Positions 1 to 8,286 of a stretch of DNA of 64,000 nucleotides are shown here, piece by piece (the first letter of the stretch is position 1; every line of letters starts with the position of its first letter). A program made the translations under genes and the position numbers. The notes beneath the pieces were generated by a model. That model searched no databases and was not told the DNA's origin. It worked only from the letters and a program-made list of their open reading frames with translations. The DNA comes from Pararhizobium sp. (GTDB taxonomy: Bacteria; Pseudomonadota; Alphaproteobacteria; Rhizobiales; Rhizobiaceae), in NCBI GenBank assembly GCA_030655075.1, contig JAURWE010000055.1, forward strand, positions 351,924 through 415,923, read 5' to 3'.

Positions 1-252
1 GGCTTTCAGAAAGGCGTCGAGCGCCGATTTCGACGGGCCGATATGGTTGGCCATGTAGCCCATGTCGAAATAGCCCGCTCCAGTAACATTGTAGACACCG
101 CCCGGCGCCACATCGTTCCAGTCCAGCCCGAGGATGTCGATGGCAGTCTTGAAGGTGAAATAATTGCCCATGCCCTGGGGATGGTGAAGCAGGGTCTTGG
201 CCCGCTTGGAGAGCAGCCGTTCCTGCAGCAGCTTTACATCCGTCTTCGCCAT
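1..252 (-). CDS. Unidentified protein, N-terminal part (gene runs off the window edge)
   Basis: Reading leftward from an ATG at 252, the frame stays open to the window edge and gives the first 84 residues (begins MAKTDVKLLQ; later a Gly/Tyr/Met-rich stretch GAGYFDMGYMANHIG). Codon use is that of a normal high-GC gene. I do not recognise the family. It is divergent from the GntR/FadR-type regulator at 382, with about 130 bp between the two starts. That arrangement is typical of a catabolic gene controlled by its neighbour; this is inference only. Confidence 0.6.
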   Translation of the reverse strand, partial: MAKTDVKLLQERLLSKRAKTLLHHPQGMGNYFTFKTAIDILGLDWNDVAPGGVYNVTGAGYFDMGYMANHIGPSKSALDAFLKA

Positions 253-381
253 GATCCGTTCCCTTCGTTGATCTCTATCTGTCGATCGTCCTGTCGACAG
301 CTTTGTCGAAAGATTGTCCGGATTTGTTGTAGGAGTCAAGCGGGCGTGGTAATCGAGGGACAACGCGGTGGGAAAACATGC

Positions 382-1083
382 ATGACTGAACCAAAAAAAC
401 CGACCGGTGACGCACCGGAAAACACCGTCGAACGTGCCTATCAGCACCTGCTCGACCGGACGGTAAGTTTCGGCTACCGGCCCGGCGAGCGCATCAACGA
501 GGTCGAACTGGCAGCCTCGCTCGGCATGAGCCGGGCGCCGGTGCGCGAGGCGCTGAACCGGCTGATCGCCGACGGTCTCGTGGTGATGGAGCCCGGGCGT
601 GGCTTCTTCTGCCGCAAGCTCAGCGCCAAGGAGATCGCCGATCTCTTCGCCGTGCGCGCCGATCTGGAAGTCTCGGCCGTGCGCCGCGCCTGCGCCGGGG
701 CGGACAGCGATGCCATCGCGGCGCTGGCCGCAGACTGGGAACAGGTCTTGAGAGATGAGGCCTCCATGTCGATCGAGGATCTGGTGACGGCCGACGAGGA
801 TTTTCACATCCGGCTGGCGGCTCTCGCCGGCAATGCGGAGCGCCTGCGCTATCTTTCCAATATCAACGCCCGCATCCGCTTCGTGCGCCGCATCAACCTG
901 GAAGAGCCTGCCCGCAGGGCCGCGTCGCTCAGCGAACACGCGCTCATCCTTTCTGCTGTGAAAGCCCGCGACGCGGAGACGGCCGCCCGGCTGGTGGCCG
1001 ATCATCTGGCCATCAGTTCGGAAGAGGTTCTCGCCCATATCCACACGGGCCTTGCCCGCATCTATGCCAGCGAAGTGGCCTGA
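382..1083 (+). CDS. GntR-family (FCD domain) transcriptional regulator
   Basis: A 233-residue protein with an N-terminal winged helix of GntR type at about residues 15-80 (ELAASLGMSRAPVREALNRL is the recognition region). An all-helical FCD ligand domain follows, with the usual Asp/His metal ligands (DEDFH around residue 135 and a late SEH). The frame is open further upstream to 43, but the family length and the AG-rich stretch before ATG 382 favour the short form; the upstream part overlaps the divergent gene and promoter. FadR-subfamily proteins usually repress a neighbouring catabolic operon in response to an organic acid. The divergent gene at 1-252 is the natural target. Confidence 0.85.
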   Translation: MTEPKKPTGDAPENTVERAYQHLLDRTVSFGYRPGERINEVELAASLGMSRAPVREALNRLIADGLVVMEPGRGFFCRKLSAKEIADLFAVRADLEVSAVRRACAGADSDAIAALAADWEQVLRDEASMSIEDLVTADEDFHIRLAALAGNAERLRYLSNINARIRFVRRINLEEPARRAASLSEHALILSAVKARDAETAARLVADHLAISSEEVLAHIHTGLARIYASEVA

Positions 1084-1220
1084 TCAGGTTTTCGTGCGGT
1101 TGACGGCCCCTGCATGCATGGTCATCTGTATAGAAAACACTAAATTGCGTCTGCCGGATATGTCCCGCCGCTCCCAGTGACAGACATTCGGTCGGCCAGA
1201 TTTCCCGAAAGGACGATCCC

Positions 1221-2213
1221 ATGAAAACACGAAACCTCGGATCAGAGCTCAGCGTCTCGGCCATCGGCCTTGGCTGCATGGGCATGAGCCATGCCTATGG
1301 CGGCGCTGATGAAGCCGACTCCATCAAGGCGCTGCACCGTGCCGTCGAGATCGGCGTCAGCTTCTTCGACACGGCCGAAGTCTATGGCCCGTTCACCAAC
1401 GAGATCCTCGTCGGCAAGGGGCTGAAGCCCTACCGCGACAAGGTCACCATCGCCACCAAGTTCGGCTTCCGCGTCTCGACCACGGACAGCCTCGTCAAAC
1501 AACTGACCGGCGTCGACAGTTCGCCGAAGAACGTCAGGGCCGTGGCGGAAGCCTCGCTGAAGCGGCTCGGCCTCGATGTGATCGATCTCTATTACCAGCA
1601 CCGGGTCGATCCGGATGTACCGATCGAGGAGACGGTTGGCGCCATGGCCGATCTGGTGAAAGAGGGCAAGGTGCGGGCGCTCGGCCTGTCGGAAGCCAGT
1701 GCGGCGACGATCCGCAAGGCGCATGCGGTGCATCCGATCGCCGCCGTGCAGAGCGAATATTCGCTGTGGACCCGCGACCCGGAAGAAAATGTGCTGGAGA
1801 CCTGCCGCAGCCTCGGCATCGGCTTCGTGCCCTTCAGCCCGCTCGGACGCGGCATGCTCACGGGCACGCTGAAGGTGGACGATCTCGGTCCGGATGATAT
1901 GCGCCGCGGCCTGCCGCGTTTTCAGGGCGAGAATTTCGATGCCAATGCGGCGCTGGCCGCCAAGCTTGGTGAGATCGCTCGCAACAAGGGCGTGACTTCG
2001 GCGCAACTGGCGCTGGCCTGGGTTCTGGCCCAGGGCGATTTCATCGTGCCTATCCCCGGCGCCCGAAAGATCCGCCACATCGAGGACAATGCGGCGGCCG
2101 CCGATATCGTCCTCTCACCCGAAGACATCGCCACCCTCGGCGCCATCGTCTCGCCGGAAGCTGCGTCCGGATCGCGCTATACGGAGGCCATGCTGGCGAT
2201 GACGAACAGGTAG
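1221..2213 (+). CDS. Aldo/keto reductase
   Basis: A 330-residue TIM-barrel NADP-dependent oxidoreductase. The catalytic tetrad is visible: Asp and Tyr in FFDTAEVYGP, Lys in IATKFGF, and His in YYQHRVD. The C-terminal cofactor-binding segment IPIPGARKIRHIEDN is characteristic of the YakC/AKR13-like group. The ATG at 1221 follows a GAAAGGA ribosome site. It reduces aldehydes or ketones in the cytoplasm; the substrate cannot be read from sequence. It stands alone between the GntR gene and a palindromic repeat, so co-regulation with the GntR gene is not evident. Confidence 0.9.
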   Translation: MKTRNLGSELSVSAIGLGCMGMSHAYGGADEADSIKALHRAVEIGVSFFDTAEVYGPFTNEILVGKGLKPYRDKVTIATKFGFRVSTTDSLVKQLTGVDSSPKNVRAVAEASLKRLGLDVIDLYYQHRVDPDVPIEETVGAMADLVKEGKVRALGLSEASAATIRKAHAVHPIAAVQSEYSLWTRDPEENVLETCRSLGIGFVPFSPLGRGMLTGTLKVDDLGPDDMRRGLPRFQGENFDANAALAAKLGEIARNKGVTSAQLALAWVLAQGDFIVPIPGARKIRHIEDNAAAADIVLSPEDIATLGAIVSPEAASGSRYTEAMLAMTNR

Positions 2214-2218
2214 AGCTC

Positions 2219-2350
2219 CTACCATCCCCTTGAGGGGCCCACGGGGGGAGGGTCGGCACGTGAGTGCCGGGGTGGGTGACCTGCGGGTGTAACCCCATCG
2301 ATCACCCCCTCCCGCAGCTTTGCTGCGACCTCCCCCCTCAAGGGGGAGGT
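2219..2350. repeat. GC-rich palindromic intergenic repeat (rhizobial mosaic type)
   Basis: Between the aldo/keto reductase and pheT lies a 130-bp block whose ends are inverted copies: CCCCTTGAGGGG near 2225 and CCCCCTCAAGGGGGAGGT near 2334. An internal palindrome (GGCACGTGAGTGCC) and a GCAGCTTTGCTGC hairpin lie between them. Such stackable hairpins are typical of rhizobial intergenic mosaic elements. It sits between two convergent genes and may also act as a bidirectional transcription terminator. Related but shorter blocks occur at 26255 and 26767. Confidence 0.75.
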
Positions 2351-2355
2351 AAACA

Positions 2356-4782
2356 TCACCCCCGCAATACGCCGCCGGTGCTCTTCGTCACATTGGCGAT
2401 GATCTTGCCGGTCAGGGCTTCGAAATCCTCGTCCGTCAGGGTGCGCTCGACCGGCTGGATCGTCACTTCGATGGCCACCGACTTGCGGTTTTCGCCGAGT
2501 GCGGCCCCCTCGAAAATGTCGAAGACGTTGACGCCGGTGACCAGTTTTCGGTCGGCGCTCGAGGCGGCCTTAAGGATCGCACCGGCTTCGACACCCTTGT
2601 CGACGACGAAGGCAAAGTCGCGGCGCACGGCCTGGAACGGCGAAAGTTCCAATGCCGGCTTGGTGCGGGTCGCCTTCTTCTTCGGCTCCGGCATGGCATC
2701 CACGTAAATCTCGAAACCGGCGAGCACGCCCGACACGTCAAGCGCTTCCAGCGTCTTCGGGTGGAATTCACCGAAATGGCCGAGAACGATTTTCGGGCCG
2801 AGCTTGATCGTGCCCGAACGGCCGGGGTGATACCAGGTCGGGCCACCGACCTCGAACTGGACATTGCCCATTGGCACGCCGCAGGCTTCGAGCACGGCAA
2901 TGGCATCGGCCTTGGCGTCGAAGACATCAACCGGCTTGCCGCCGCCCTTGGCAGCGTTCGACCACATGCGGCCAGCACCGCTCATGGACGCCGTGCCACG
3001 GCGGATACCGCCGGCGACGCGGCGCTGGCCGGAAGGCGTGTCGTTTTCATAGGTGCCGGAGACCTCGAAGATCGCCACGTCGCCAAAACCCTTGTCGGCA
3101 TTGCGCTGGGCGGCCGAGAGCAGGCCCGGCAGCAGCGACGGCCGCATGTCGGACATGTCGGCGGCGATCGGATTGGCGAGCGCCAGCGACGGCGCTCCGC
3201 CGCCGAACAGTTCGGCCTGCGCCTTGGAGATGAACGACCAGGTGACGGCTTCCAGCATGCCGCGCGCGGCGAGCGCCCGTTTGGCGGCGCGCGTGCGGAT
3301 CTGCAGCACGGTGAGGATTTTTGCATTGACCGAGCCGAAATTCGGCAACGGCTGGGCAACGATATTGTCGACGCCGTGGATGCGCATGACCTCTTCGACC
3401 AGATCGGCCTTGCCATCGACATCCGGACGCCACGAGGGAACTGAGACGGAAACACGCTCGCCTGAACCTTCGACGCCGAAGCCGAGATGTTTGAGGATGG
3501 CAATGCTTTCCGCCGTGGAGACCTCGATGCCGGTGAGGCGCTTCACCTCCGAAATCGGGAACTCGACGGTCTTTGCAGCGTATCCCTTGTAGCCGATCAC
3601 ATCGGCCTTGGCGGCCGTGCCGCCGCACAGTTCGAGCACCAGTTCGGTGGTACGCTCAAGCCCCGGGATCATATATTCCGGATCGACGCCACGCTCGAAG
3701 CGGTAGCGCGCATCGGTGATGATGCCGAGCGCACGGCCGGACTTGGCAATGTTCATCGGGTCCCAGAGGGCGGATTCGATCAGCACGTCCGTGGTGTTCT
3801 CGTCGCAACCCGAATGTTCGCCGCCCATGATGCCGCCGATCGATTCGACGCCGGCGTCATCGGCAATCACCACGTTTGCGGGCGACAGCGTGTATTCGCG
3901 GGTGTCGAGCGCCAGAACCTTCTCGCCCTCATGGGCACGGCGCACCACGAGATCCCCCTTGACCTTGGCCGCGTCGAAGACGTGCATCGGCCGGCCCTGA
4001 TCGAAGGTCATGTAGTTGGTGATATCGACCAGCGCGTTGATGGGTCGCAGGCCGATGGCGATCAGCCGCTGCTGCATCCATTTCGGGCTCGGGCCGTTGT
4101 TGACTCCACGCACGAGGCGCAAAGCGAAGCCCGGGCAGAGATGGGTGTCTTCGCCGAGATCGAGTTTCACCTTGACCGGTGTCTCGCCCTCAACCGGGAA
4201 AGACGGTGCCGGACGCGTCTTCAGCGTGCCGAGACCGGAGGCGGCCAGATCGCGGGCGATGCCGTAGATCGAGGTGCAATCCGGGCGGTTCGGCGTCAGG
4301 TTGATCTCGATGATCGGATCATCAAGACCCGCATAGGCGGCAAAGCTGCTGCCGACAGGCGCATCCGCCGGCAGATCGATGATGCCGTCGTGATTGTCCG
4401 ACATTTCAAGCTCGCGCTCGGAGCACATCATGCCCCGGCTCTCGACGCCGCGAATGTTGCCGACCGACAGCGTCACATTGATGCCCGGCACGTGGGCGCC
4501 CGGCGCCGCAAAGGCACCGATCAGCCCTGCCCGCGCATTCGGCGCACCGCAGACGACCTGCACGGGCGCCCCCGCGCCGGTATCGACCATCAGCACCCGC
4601 AGCTTGTCGGCATTCGGATGCGGCTCGGCGGTGACGACCTTGGCGATAACGAAGGGCCTGAAGGCCGCCTTGTCGTCGACATGCTCGACCTCGAGCCCGA
4701 TACGGGTCAGCCGGTCGCAGATCTCGGTGAGCGTGGCGTCTGTGTCCAGATGCTCTTTCAGCCAGGAGAGTGTGAATTTCAT
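2356..4782 (-). CDS. pheT: Phenylalanyl-tRNA synthetase beta subunit
   Basis: An 808-residue beta subunit of the heterotetrameric PheRS, which charges tRNA-Phe in the cytoplasm together with PheS. The N-terminal tRNA-binding (EMAP-like) domain is seen at about residues 40-150, then the B3/B4 editing region. A B5 domain and the catalytic-like core follow, and a C-terminal ferredoxin-fold anticodon-binding domain ends the protein (FRRDFAF-type motif, here VRRDFAFVV). Length is normal. The ATG at 4782 follows AAGGACCCATAGC. Unusually, two small genes (4891-5386) separate it from pheS; the gap to the second is 108 bp. Confidence 0.97.
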   Translation of the reverse strand: MKFTLSWLKEHLDTDATLTEICDRLTRIGLEVEHVDDKAAFRPFVIAKVVTAEPHPNADKLRVLMVDTGAGAPVQVVCGAPNARAGLIGAFAAPGAHVPGINVTLSVGNIRGVESRGMMCSERELEMSDNHDGIIDLPADAPVGSSFAAYAGLDDPIIEINLTPNRPDCTSIYGIARDLAASGLGTLKTRPAPSFPVEGETPVKVKLDLGEDTHLCPGFALRLVRGVNNGPSPKWMQQRLIAIGLRPINALVDITNYMTFDQGRPMHVFDAAKVKGDLVVRRAHEGEKVLALDTREYTLSPANVVIADDAGVESIGGIMGGEHSGCDENTTDVLIESALWDPMNIAKSGRALGIITDARYRFERGVDPEYMIPGLERTTELVLELCGGTAAKADVIGYKGYAAKTVEFPISEVKRLTGIEVSTAESIAILKHLGFGVEGSGERVSVSVPSWRPDVDGKADLVEEVMRIHGVDNIVAQPLPNFGSVNAKILTVLQIRTRAAKRALAARGMLEAVTWSFISKAQAELFGGGAPSLALANPIAADMSDMRPSLLPGLLSAAQRNADKGFGDVAIFEVSGTYENDTPSGQRRVAGGIRRGTASMSGAGRMWSNAAKGGGKPVDVFDAKADAIAVLEACGVPMGNVQFEVGGPTWYHPGRSGTIKLGPKIVLGHFGEFHPKTLEALDVSGVLAGFEIYVDAMPEPKKKATRTKPALELSPFQAVRRDFAFVVDKGVEAGAILKAASSADRKLVTGVNVFDIFEGAALGENRKSVAIEVTIQPVERTLTDEDFEALTGKIIANVTKSTGGVLRG

Positions 4783-4890
4783 GCTATGGGTCCTTACGGG
4801 TCTTTGTCTCTTCCGGGCGAGCGATCATTGCCAGCGATTTCTGCGGCGTTGGCTCGGGCCATCTGTCTTTTTGTGCCGGTTCAGGGTCGA

Positions 4891-5169
4891 TCAAGCAGCC
4901 TTGTCGGGCGCTTTGGCGCTCGGGGCTTTCCAACCCGCCAGCATGCCGCGAACGGACAGGTCCTCATCGACATCTGGCCAATGGATACCGGCCAACATGA
5001 GGTGAACGTTGTTTCGCTGCGCGGGCGTAGCGTTCAGAAGGCGCGGATACCACCAAAGCGGCGTCGAAACGCGCCGTCCGTCGGCAAGGCGGACGTGAAC
5101 GTCGTGTAGGTCGCACCAGGCTTCCATCGGCCGCTCGGCTTCCGGATAGGGGTCATGCGAAATAGTCAT
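4891..5169 (-). CDS. DUF2442 family protein between pheS and pheT
   Basis: A 92-residue protein starting at ATG 5169, overlapping the end of the DUF4160 gene by 17 bp. It carries the DUF2442 pattern: a basic strand with DGRRVSTPLWWYPRL, then ATPAQRNN, and an IHWPDVDEDLSV block. DUF2442 proteins are small, of unknown function, and often paired with DUF4160 in a toxin-antitoxin-like arrangement. The Ala/Lys-rich tail is poorly conserved. Translational coupling to the upstream gene is likely from the overlap. A longer frame upstream to 5226 lies inside the DUF4160 gene and is unlikely. Confidence 0.85.
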   Translation of the reverse strand: MTISHDPYPEAERPMEAWCDLHDVHVRLADGRRVSTPLWWYPRLLNATPAQRNNVHLMLAGIHWPDVDEDLSVRGMLAGWKAPSAKAPDKAA

Positions 5170-5386
5170 GCCATGCCTCCAGCATTGTCTGCCTGTGTTC
5201 CTCGACCACGTCCAATATACGTGCAAGGTCCCGTTGATTAAAGCCCCCGGCTTCGGCCAGTCTGACCTCGGTCAGCCGGACTTTTGCTTCGCCGCCATTT
5301 CCGTCGATGTGGATATGAGGTGGCTCATATCTGTCGCCGGAATAGAAATGAAAGCGGAAGCCGTATTTGCGAAGGACTGTCGGCAT
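5153..5386 (-). CDS. DUF4160 family protein between pheS and pheT
   Basis: A 77-residue protein beginning at ATG 5386, three bases after the pheS stop, so almost certainly translated from the pheS transcript. It has the DUF4160 signature: GFRFHFYSGDRYEPPHIHID, then a strand with AKVRL and a C-terminal helix ending in EAWHDYF. The PPHIHI histidines are the most conserved part of the family. Function is unknown. DUF4160 genes are usually adjacent to DUF2442 genes, as here. A TTG immediately upstream could add one residue. Confidence 0.87.
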   Translation of the reverse strand: MPTVLRKYGFRFHFYSGDRYEPPHIHIDGNGGEAKVRLTEVRLAEAGGFNQRDLARILDVVEEHRQTMLEAWHDYFA

Positions 5387-5389
5387 CAA

Positions 5390-6475
5390 TCACACGCTCA
5401 ACCCGCCAAACAGCGTCGGCATATCCAGCGGCCTAAATCCATAATGGCTCGTCCAGCGCACGTCGGCGTCGAAGAAGTTTCTGAGGTCCGGCATGCCGTA
5501 TTTCAGCATGGCGATGCGGTCGAGGCCCATGCCCCAGGCAAAGCCCTGATATTCGTCCGGATCGAGCCCGCCGGAGCGCAACACGTTCGGGTGGACCATG
5601 CCGCAGCCGAGGATTTCCATCCAGTCGGCGCCTTCGCCGAACTTGACGATCGGGCCCGAGGAGCGGTCGCACTGGATATCGACCTCGAAGGATGGCTCGG
5701 TGAAGGGGAAGAAGGACGGGCGGAAACGCATCGTCACATCGTCGACCTCGAAGAAGGTCTTGCAGAACTCTTCCAGCACCCAGCGCATGTTGGCGACATT
5801 GGCGGTCTTGTCGATGACCAGGCCTTCGACCTGATGGAACATCGGCGAGTGGGTCGCGTCGGAATCCTGGCGGTAGGTCTTGCCGGGGATGATGATGCGG
5901 ATCGGCGGCTTCTGGGCCTCCATGGTGCGAACCTGCACCGGCGAGGTGTGGGTGCGCAGCACCTTGCGCTCACCGTTTTCATCCGGGTTGAAGAAGAACG
6001 TGTCATGCATCTCGCGGGCCGGGTGGCCATCGGGAAAGTTCAGCGCGGTGAAATTGTAATAGTCGGTCTCGATATCGGGACCTTCGGCGATCGAGAAGCC
6101 CATGTCGGCGAAAATGGCGGTGATCTCGTCGACAATCTGGCTGATCGGGTGGATGCGCCCGCGCTCGGCCGGGGAATTGCGCACCGGCAGGCTGATATCG
6201 ACCGTTTCGCGGGCCAGCCGCTCGGCGATCGCCGCATCCTTCAGGGCGGCCTTGCGGATGCCGATGGCGTCCGTCACCACGGTTTTCAGGGCGTTGATTG
6301 CAGCGCCGCGTGTCTGGCGCTCTTCCGGCGTCATCGTTCCGAGCGTCTTCAGAAGGTCGGAAATCGAGCCTTTCTTGCCGAGCGCCGCGACGCGCACGCC
6401 TTCAATCGCGGCCTCGTCGCCGGCGCTGGCGATATCGGACAGAAGCTGTTGTTCGAGTTGGATCAGTTCACTCAT
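5390..6475 (-). CDS. pheS: Phenylalanyl-tRNA synthetase alpha subunit
   Basis: A 361-residue catalytic subunit of PheRS. The N-terminal coiled-coil tRNA-binding arm (about residues 1-90) precedes a class II aminoacyl-tRNA synthetase core. Visible motifs are motif 2 (GKTYRQDSDATHSPMFHQ), the Phe-pocket FRPSFFPFTEPS and motif 3 (GFAWGMGLDRIAML). The start ATG overlaps the end of the kinase-like gene at 6468 by 8 bp, and the stop is followed within three bases by the DUF4160 gene. The block from 7325 down to pheT therefore looks like one transcription unit. Confidence 0.97.
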   Translation of the reverse strand: MSELIQLEQQLLSDIASAGDEAAIEGVRVAALGKKGSISDLLKTLGTMTPEERQTRGAAINALKTVVTDAIGIRKAALKDAAIAERLARETVDISLPVRNSPAERGRIHPISQIVDEITAIFADMGFSIAEGPDIETDYYNFTALNFPDGHPAREMHDTFFFNPDENGERKVLRTHTSPVQVRTMEAQKPPIRIIIPGKTYRQDSDATHSPMFHQVEGLVIDKTANVANMRWVLEEFCKTFFEVDDVTMRFRPSFFPFTEPSFEVDIQCDRSSGPIVKFGEGADWMEILGCGMVHPNVLRSGGLDPDEYQGFAWGMGLDRIAMLKYGMPDLRNFFDADVRWTSHYGFRPLDMPTLFGGLSV

Positions 6476-7325
6476 GGTTTCCTGCCTTGGTCGCGAAGTT
6501 TTGCGTCAGCGGTGCAGCACCATCCGGCGCCGGCGCCGAGGCCGCAGTCAAAAATTCGATGGCGTTGACGAAGCGGGCAATGTCCTTGCCGCCGATGATA
6601 CGATGGACGAAGCGCGCCGCCGGCAGGAAGCCGGCAAACAGCGGCAGCACCTGCCGCAGGGCCGATTGCGTCAGCGGCGGCGCCACCGCACGCCAGGCGG
6701 CAAAGGCGTTGCCTGACGTTTCGGCCAAACGGCTGCGGCTGGCGATCTGCAGGAAAAGCAGCACGACGTCGCGGGCCTGCGCGGTCTCGCGCGGCATGAC
6801 GGCGGCCGGGTCTTCCTCGAAATCAAGAACGCCGAACTGGCCATTGTCGATGATAAAATCGCGCGGATGGGGCCGGCCGTGGCAGAGTCCTGCAGCGTGA
6901 ATGTTGCCGAGTTCGGCGGCGCAGCGCACCAGAAGCGCATCATGAGCCTGAGGGTCGCTATCACGCAGCGCATCCATCTGCGCCATGACCGTTTCGCCGA
7001 GATGGGAAAGAACCAGCGCCCGGGGACCCCGGAAGAAAATGGCGGGCGTGAGAAAACCGGCAGCGGAGAAGGCGGCGATCTGGCGGACCTCGCGGTCGAC
7101 ATAACCTTCCGGCTTTTTCAGCGGAGAAGGCCGGAGGACAGGCTGTTTCAGGAGGGCGGCCAGCGGCGCCTGCAGGCGCGCGAAGATGCGCAGGCCATCG
7201 CGGCTGTAGCGCTTGATCCAGACGGAGCGGTCGGAAAGACGGACGCGTTCGACACGGGCCGTACCGCCGGCCAGCGCCGCCAGTATGGTCTGCATGTCTT
7301 GCGGTCTGATCTCGGGAACCGTCAC
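6468..7325 (-). CDS. Lipopolysaccharide-kinase-like / small protein-kinase-fold protein
   Basis: A 285-residue protein starting at a GTG (7325) behind a GGAGG ribosome site. It has a degenerate protein-kinase fold. An ATP-anchoring Lys lies in SVWIKRYS, the catalytic-loop-like HGRPHPRDFII stands in place of HxDxxxxN, and LDFEED replaces DFG. This pattern matches the WaaP/Kdo-kinase group that phosphorylates lipopolysaccharide core sugars, and related alphaproteobacterial serine/threonine-kinase-like proteins. It overlaps pheS by 8 bp, so it is probably co-transcribed. The missing canonical Asp in the HRD position means activity is not assured. Confidence 0.65.
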   Translation of the reverse strand: MTVPEIRPQDMQTILAALAGGTARVERVRLSDRSVWIKRYSRDGLRIFARLQAPLAALLKQPVLRPSPLKKPEGYVDREVRQIAAFSAAGFLTPAIFFRGPRALVLSHLGETVMAQMDALRDSDPQAHDALLVRCAAELGNIHAAGLCHGRPHPRDFIIDNGQFGVLDFEEDPAAVMPRETAQARDVVLLFLQIASRSRLAETSGNAFAAWRAVAPPLTQSALRQVLPLFAGFLPAARFVHRIIGGKDIARFVNAIEFLTAASAPAPDGAAPLTQNFATKAGNHE

Positions 7326-7385
7326 GGCACCCTCCGTTGCTTATCCACCATAAAAACAAAGATCTAAAGCTATGCCGCAGCATAA

Positions 7386-7420
7386 GAAAAACCCGCGCCA
7401 GCCCTGCCAGCGCGGGTTCC
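7386..7420 (-). terminator. Rho-independent terminator after rplT
   Basis: On the minus strand AACCCGCGC pairs with GCGCGGGTT around a short loop and is followed by TTTTTC. It lies 35-70 bp beyond the rplT stop, so it ends the rpmI-rplT transcript and separates it from the pheS transcription unit. Confidence 0.85.
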
Positions 7421-7454
7421 CCAATCATTCTTTCACAAATTCGGGACGCGCTGG

Positions 7455-7859
7455 TTACTTAACAGCGTGCTCAAATTCGTTCTTGGTGCCGGCGTCCTTG
7501 AGATAGTCGAGAGCCTTCTTGGCCGCTGCTACGAGCGCGCCGAAAGCTTCGGTCTCATGGATAGCCATGTCGGAGAGGACCTTGCGGTCGACTTCGATGC
7601 CAGCCTTGGTCAGGCCGTCGATGAAACGGCCGTAGGTCAGGCCGTGTTCGCGAACAGCAGCGTTGATACGCTGGATCCACAGAGCGCGGAAGTTGCGCTT
7701 GTTGACCTTGCGGTCGCGGTAGGCAAATGCCTTGGAACGATCCACGGCTGCCTTTGCAGCGCGGATGGTGTTCTTGCGGCGGCCGTAGAAACCCTTGGCT
7801 GCCTTCAGAACTTTTTTGTGCTTGGCGTGGGAGGTCGTGCCTCTTTTTACGCGTGCCAT
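7455..7859 (-). CDS. rplT: 50S ribosomal protein L20
   Basis: A 134-residue L20 with the highly basic N-terminus (ARVKRGTTSHAKHKKVLK) and the conserved FRALWIQRINAAVREHGLTY segment that binds 23S rRNA during early 50S assembly. It follows rpmI by 37 bp and is followed by a strong terminator, giving a two-gene rpmI-rplT operon. infC, which precedes these genes in many bacteria, is about 4 kb away here and separately transcribed. Confidence 0.98.
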   Translation of the reverse strand: MARVKRGTTSHAKHKKVLKAAKGFYGRRKNTIRAAKAAVDRSKAFAYRDRKVNKRNFRALWIQRINAAVREHGLTYGRFIDGLTKAGIEVDRKVLSDMAIHETEAFGALVAAAKKALDYLKDAGTKNEFEHAVK

Positions 7860-7896
7860 GTCATGATCTCCTTAAAATCCAAAATTGCCAGACGTC

Positions 7897-8100
7897 TCAG
7901 AGACCGTTGGGCAGATAGTTCTTGATGACCTTCTTGCCATCAGGTTCGGCCAGCACCATGGTACCACGGGCGTCGCGAATGAACTTGTTGGACCGCTTGA
8001 TCATGCCGTGGCGCTTGCCGGCGGCAGCTGCCAGGACCTTGCCGGTGGCGGTGATCTTGAACCGCTTCTTGGCAGACGACTTCGTCTTCATCTTGGGCAT
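7897..8100 (-). CDS. rpmI: 50S ribosomal protein L35
   Basis: A 67-residue L35 beginning MPKMKTKSSAKKRF, with the typical KRFK, AGKRHGM and RSNKF basic motifs. It is the first gene of the rpmI-rplT operon; the region 8101-8286 upstream holds its promoter. Length and sequence are normal for the family. Confidence 0.98.
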   Translation of the reverse strand: MPKMKTKSSAKKRFKITATGKVLAAAAGKRHGMIKRSNKFIRDARGTMVLAEPDGKKVIKNYLPNGL

Positions 8101-8286
8101 TTTGCTACTCCATTTTTCTTGGTTTTAGAAACGAGGCGGATGAGGCCTGTTTCAAGCATAAGAACGGCCACGGCATGCCCTGCCGGACCGTTCGGACGGG
8201 GGTGTATAACCGCAGACCTGAGAAAGCGCAATGGCAATTGCTGCTGAACTGGGCCACAGCGCGAGATTCCCGCTGGCATCGCCTGT

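Noticed and set aside
43..381. N-terminal extension of the GntR open frame back to 43
   Set aside because: It overlaps the divergent gene and its promoter. The family length and the start at 382 explain the protein fully.
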